A stretch of 7,418 nt of DNA, from the NCBI GenBank assembly GCA_902783065.1, contig CACZPV010000140.1:1-7418 (forward strand). Reading direction: 5' to 3'. Both the position numbers and the translations under genes were made by a program. Below are positions 5,153 through 7,418 of this stretch, one piece after another. The notes below the pieces were generated by a model. That model saw only the letters and a list, made by a program, of their open reading frames with translations. It searched no databases and was not told the DNA's origin. This DNA comes from an uncultured Ruminococcus sp. (GTDB lineage: Bacteria > Bacillota > Clostridia > Oscillospirales > Acutalibacteraceae). Within the stretch, counting starts at the first letter, position 1. The number at the start of each line of letters is the position of its first letter.

Positions 5153-5929
5153 CTATGACAGCAGCTTTTTCTTTAAATATTCTGCGATTCCGTCCTCATC
5201 GCTAGAATTAATCACAACATCGGCAGCATTTTTAACAGTTTCATCAGCATTCCCCATTGCAACTCCTATACCGCATAGCTGCAGCATGCCTATATCAGCA
5301 TAATCATCACCGAATGCAATTATTTCTTCTGTACGAATACCAAGATAATCGCACAAGTGTATAATAGCATTTTCTTTTGTAGCTGTTTTCTTTGTAAATT
5401 TGTACCAAAACCCGTCCGAAAAACGAAAACTGTCGCAATAGCATAGTTTTTCTTTAAGAATTTTATAATTATCCTCATCAATTATTTCGGCACAAATTTT
5501 CAGTGATGAACTGCTGAATGATTGAAAATCATTGTAGATACTTTTCCCCCAGCTTTGATCAATACACTTTGGATCAATTTTATAATTCCAATAATGATTA
5601 TTAAATGTATCAACGGTTATTTCGCAGTCATTTCCACAAATGTTTCGTATCTCCCGAATAATTGTATTCGTTTCATCAACAGAAAATTCTGATCGAAAAA
5701 CTAACTTATCACGATATTTTACCAATGCACCTCCACTGGAAATAATAATATCCGGCATAATCTTTTTGATAAACTGTACACAGTTTTTATCACTTCTTGA
5801 TGTTGAAATACCAATTATTAATCCAGATTTCCTACATTGACTGATAACTGACAACGTATTGTCGGAAACTGTCTTATCACTTCTGAGCAATGTTCCGTCA
5901 AGATCAAATAAAAGTATTTTAAAATTCAT
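5153..5929 (-). CDS. Cof-type HAD-IIB family phosphatase
   Basis: A cytoplasmic Mg-dependent phosphatase of the haloacid dehalogenase superfamily; such enzymes usually dephosphorylate sugar phosphates, FMN/PLP or similar small molecules. The 258-residue length is usual. Motif I is DLDGT (Asp9 nucleophile, Asp11 acid/base). Motif II is ISTSRS (41-46), with Ser where a Gly (TGR) is common. Motif III is Lys185 in TKENAI. Motif IV is GDDYAD (Asp208, Asp209, Asp212). The cap (about 85-180) is Cys- and aromatic-rich and would set the substrate, which I cannot name. The start ATG 5929 is preceded by AAAGGAA about 7 nt upstream and gives MNFKILLFDLDGT; the frame stays open to 6001, but that extension does not fit the family. 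It follows tsf on the same strand after 155 nt and has its own weak promoter candidate. Confidence 0.92.
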   Translation of the reverse strand: MNFKILLFDLDGTLLRSDKTVSDNTLSVISQCRKSGLIIGISTSRSDKNCVQFIKKIMPDIIISSGGALVKYRDKLVFRSEFSVDETNTIIREIRNICGNDCEITVDTFNNHYWNYKIDPKCIDQSWGKSIYNDFQSFSSSSLKICAEIIDEDNYKILKEKLCYCDSFRFSDGFWYKFTKKTATKENAIIHLCDYLGIRTEEIIAFGDDYADIGMLQLCGIGVAMGNADETVKNAADVVINSSDEDGIAEYLKKKLLS

Positions 5930-5967
5930 ATTTTTTCCTTTAGCAAATGCATTTTTTGAAGAATAGC

Positions 5968-5996
5968 ATATAATAAAGACATAAGGAAAACGACAA
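5968..5996 (-). promoter_or_regulatory. Candidate promoter of the HAD phosphatase gene
   Basis: On the minus strand TTGTCG (5996-5991) and TTATAT (5973-5968) are 17 bp apart. Both depart from consensus. The start would be near 5961, giving a leader of about 30 nt. The -35 hexamer touches the dyad at 5991-6025. Confidence 0.35.
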
Positions 5997-6025
5997 TACA
6001 TTACTACATGTAGCTTGTATAATCG
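5991..6025. repeat. Extended interrupted dyad upstream of the HAD gene
   Basis: The core CTACATGTAG (6004-6013) is a perfect 10-bp palindrome. It is flanked by ATACA (5996-6000) and TGTAT (6016-6020), then by CGA (5991-5993) and TCG (6023-6025), giving up to 13 base pairs of symmetry over 35 bp. It overlaps the candidate -35 of the HAD gene, so it looks like an operator. No T-run follows, so it is not a clear terminator for tsf. Confidence 0.45.
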
Positions 6026-6084
6026 TTTCCCTTATTTTTTTTGTTTATACTATTTAAGTTTTGATGTGCCTAAAACCAGCTGAA

Positions 6085-6993
6085 TTATTTAACCATGCTG
6101 GCAACTTCTGCTGCAAAATCATCGTTTCTCTTTTCAAGACCTTCGCCCTTTTCAAAACGAACAAATTCCGAAATTACAATAGAACCGCCGAGAGCCTTTG
6201 CAGTCTGAGCAGTATACTGTTCAACGCTTGATTTGTTATCCTTTATGAATGACTGCTTATTAAGGCAATTCTCCTCGTAATATTTGCCGATTTTACCCAT
6301 TACAATTTTTTCTGCAATTGCTGCGGGCTTACCAGAGTTAACAACCTGCTCGGTCATTATCTTTTTCTCGTGCTCAAGTACCTCAGCAGGAACATCCTCT
6401 TTGTTAAGATAAGAAGGATTAACTGCTGCTACCTGCATAGCAATATCCTTTGCATACTCAGCAAAGCCTTCTCTGTCTGCTACATCTGTATCAAACTTTA
6501 CAAGAACAGCAATTTTACCGCCCGCATGAATATAAGCAGATACTGCACCTTCATAAAGCTTGAAACGGCGAATTACAATGTTTTCACCGATTGTCTGAAT
6601 CTTCTCCTGAAGAAGATCTGCTACTGTCACAGATGTTCCTGCTGCTGTCTTTGTAAGAAGCTCATCTACATCAGCAGGATTCTCAGTGATCACTGTGTCA
6701 GCAACAGTTTTTACGAATGCCTGAAATTCTGCATTTTTAGCAACAAAGTCTGTTTCTGCATTTACTTCCAGAGCAACACCCTTACTGTTGTCACCATTTG
6801 TGCAAGCAAACGCTACACCCTCAGCAGCAATTCTTGAAGCCTTCTTAGCTGCCTTAGCAAGACCCTGCTCTCTGAGTACATCAATTGCCTTATCCATATC
6901 ACCGTCAGCTTCGGTAAGAGCCTTCTTACAGTCCATCATACCGCAGCCCGTCTTTTCTCTTAATTTCATAACATCTTTTGCTGTAAAAGCCAT
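6085..6993 (-). CDS. tsf: Translation elongation factor Ts (EF-Ts)
   Basis: EF-Ts is the nucleotide exchange factor that releases GDP from EF-Tu in the cytoplasm. The 302-residue protein has the N-terminal UBA-like domain (about 1-55, with VMKLREKTGCGMMDCKKAL and DKAIDVLREQGLAKAAKKA). Next is the EF-Tu contact signature ETDFVAKN (80-87), in which the Asp-Phe pair reaches the Mg site of EF-Tu. The core and dimerisation regions follow, with DIAMQVAAVNPSYL and EKIVMGKIGKYYEENCLNKQSFIKD. The start ATG 6993 gives MAFTAKDV and has GGAGGT (7001-7006) 7 nt upstream; the frame remains open to 7029, but that extension lacks a good site. It lies downstream of rpsB in the usual bacterial order, separated by 121 nt holding a terminator. 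No clear terminator follows it. Confidence 0.97.
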   Translation of the reverse strand: MAFTAKDVMKLREKTGCGMMDCKKALTEADGDMDKAIDVLREQGLAKAAKKASRIAAEGVAFACTNGDNSKGVALEVNAETDFVAKNAEFQAFVKTVADTVITENPADVDELLTKTAAGTSVTVADLLQEKIQTIGENIVIRRFKLYEGAVSAYIHAGGKIAVLVKFDTDVADREGFAEYAKDIAMQVAAVNPSYLNKEDVPAEVLEHEKKIMTEQVVNSGKPAAIAEKIVMGKIGKYYEENCLNKQSFIKDNKSSVEQYTAQTAKALGGSIVISEFVRFEKGEGLEKRNDDFAAEVASMVK

Positions 6994-7028
6994 AATAAAT
7001 ACCTCCATATTCAAACATTTTTCACACA

Positions 7029-7043
7029 ACCGCTTTAAACGGT
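7029..7043. repeat. Small dyad in the tsf leader
   Basis: ACCG (7029-7032) and CGGT (7040-7043) flank CTTTAAA, which can add two more pairs beyond one mismatch. It lies between the rpsB-tsf terminator and the tsf ribosome binding site and could form a small leader hairpin. Confidence 0.3.
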
Positions 7044-7066
7044 CACTATACTACAATGTTCAGCTT

Positions 7067-7100
7067 TAAAAAATAGCCGCAAAGCATATTTGCGGCTATT
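7067..7100 (-). terminator. Intrinsic terminator between rpsB and tsf
   Basis: On the minus strand a perfect 12-bp stem, AATAGCCGCAAA (7100-7089) with TTTGCGGCTATT (7083-7072), encloses a 5-nt loop and runs into a run of six T that partly overlaps the stem end. It starts 14 nt after the rpsB stop. As drawn it should end or attenuate transcription before tsf. Confidence 0.88.
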
Positions 7101-7114
7101 CCGTTTACTTTAAA

Positions 7115-7418
7115 TTATTCCTCAACAGCTTCTTCTTCAGCAGCTGCAGCGCCCATTCTGCCCTCATTGCCTTCGATAATTGCATTGGCAATAGCGCCTG
7201 AAATCAGCTTAACGGCACGGATAGCGTCATCGTTTCCGGGGATAACATAATCGATCTCGTCCGGATCACAGTTTGTATCTACAATAGCTACAATCGGAAT
7301 ACCGAGTTTCTTTGCTTCTGCTACTGCGATTCTTTCCTTGCGGGGGTCTACGATGAAGAGTGCACCTGGGATCTCTTTCATATCTTTGATTCCTCCAAGG
7401 AATTTTTCAAGTTTCTCA
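7115..7418 (-). CDS. rpsB: 30S ribosomal protein S2, C-terminal part (gene runs off the window)
   Basis: S2 is a small-subunit ribosomal protein bound at the head-body junction of the 30S particle. Only the last 100 codons are present; the full protein is usually about 230-260 residues, so the start lies beyond base 7418. The visible part carries the conserved C-terminal region: EKLEKFLGGIKD, then PGALFIVDPRKERIAVAEA, LGIPIVAIVDTNCDPD and IDYVIPGNDDAIRAV. It ends in an Ala/Glu-rich tail (AAAAEEEAVEE) typical of Firmicutes S2. The Met at 7381 is internal, not a start. The gene is followed by an intrinsic terminator and then tsf. Confidence 0.96.
   Translation of the reverse strand, partial: EKLEKFLGGIKDMKEIPGALFIVDPRKERIAVAEAKKLGIPIVAIVDTNCDPDEIDYVIPGNDDAIRAVKLISGAIANAIIEGNEGRMGAAAAEEEAVEE

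Noticed and set aside
5930..6001. 24-residue N-terminal extension of the HAD protein
   Set aside because: The family starts a few residues before DLDGT. ATG 5929 has a good ribosome binding site, and the extension crosses the promoter and dyad region.
6994..7029. 12-residue extension of EF-Ts
   Set aside because: EF-Ts proteins start near MAFTAKDV, and GGAGGT sits at the correct distance from ATG 6993.
6370..7069. Plus-strand frames opposite tsf
   Set aside because: They are Cys/Ser-rich shadows of a certain gene.
1..7418. CRISPR array, insertion sequence, phage or defence module
   Set aside because: No regularly spaced repeats, transposase, integrase, toxin-antitoxin pair or nuclease motif is visible anywhere in the window.

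Overview
The window is AT-rich chromosomal DNA from a low-GC, spore-forming Clostridia-type Firmicute. The best fit is a Ruminococcus / Oscillospiraceae-like gut bacterium. This rests on a sporulation sigma-K-like gene with a pro-sequence, a DUF4317 protein, a CmpB-type membrane protein next to an HD protein, GGAGG-type ribosome binding sites and consensus -35/-10 promoters. The lineage is inferred from gene content and style; no search was run.

Layout. 1-564 (+) is the 3' part of a two-helix membrane protein of unknown function. 565-957 is a low-confidence stretch: a reading frame without a normal start (543-914), open over much of its length on both strands, with a strong GC-rich hairpin at 796-828. 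958-1134 is a complete minus-strand tRNA-Gly(GCC) unit with consensus promoter, tRNA with encoded CCA, and terminator. 1226-1912 (+) is an uninterrupted pro-sigma-K gene with a probable TTG start, ended by a hairpin at 2084-2119 that also serves the converging operon. 2143-3382 (-) is a two-gene operon: an HD-domain protein overlapping by 8 nt a five-helix CmpB-family membrane protein. 3383-3886 is a regulatory intergenic region with divergent promoters; the rightward one gives a leader of about 190 nt rich in inverted repeats. 3887-5101 (+) is a DUF4317 protein followed by a strong terminator. 5153-5929 (-) is a Cof-type HAD phosphatase with a large dyad beside its candidate promoter. 6085-7418 (-) is tsf preceded by the 3' end of rpsB, with an intrinsic terminator between them.

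How it fits together. Most of the window is ordinary core genome: translation (rpsB, tsf, tRNA-Gly), late sporulation control (sigK), small-molecule phosphatase activity and conserved Clostridia genes of unknown role. No CRISPR array, transposase, phage module or defence system is visible. The least explained parts are non-coding: the structured leader of the DUF4317 gene, the 35-bp dyad upstream of the HAD gene, and the double-open stretch at 449-914. Several genes start later than their longest open frame because ribosome binding site and family alignment agree on an internal start (sigK, tsf, HAD phosphatase). rpsB and probably the first membrane gene run off the window.
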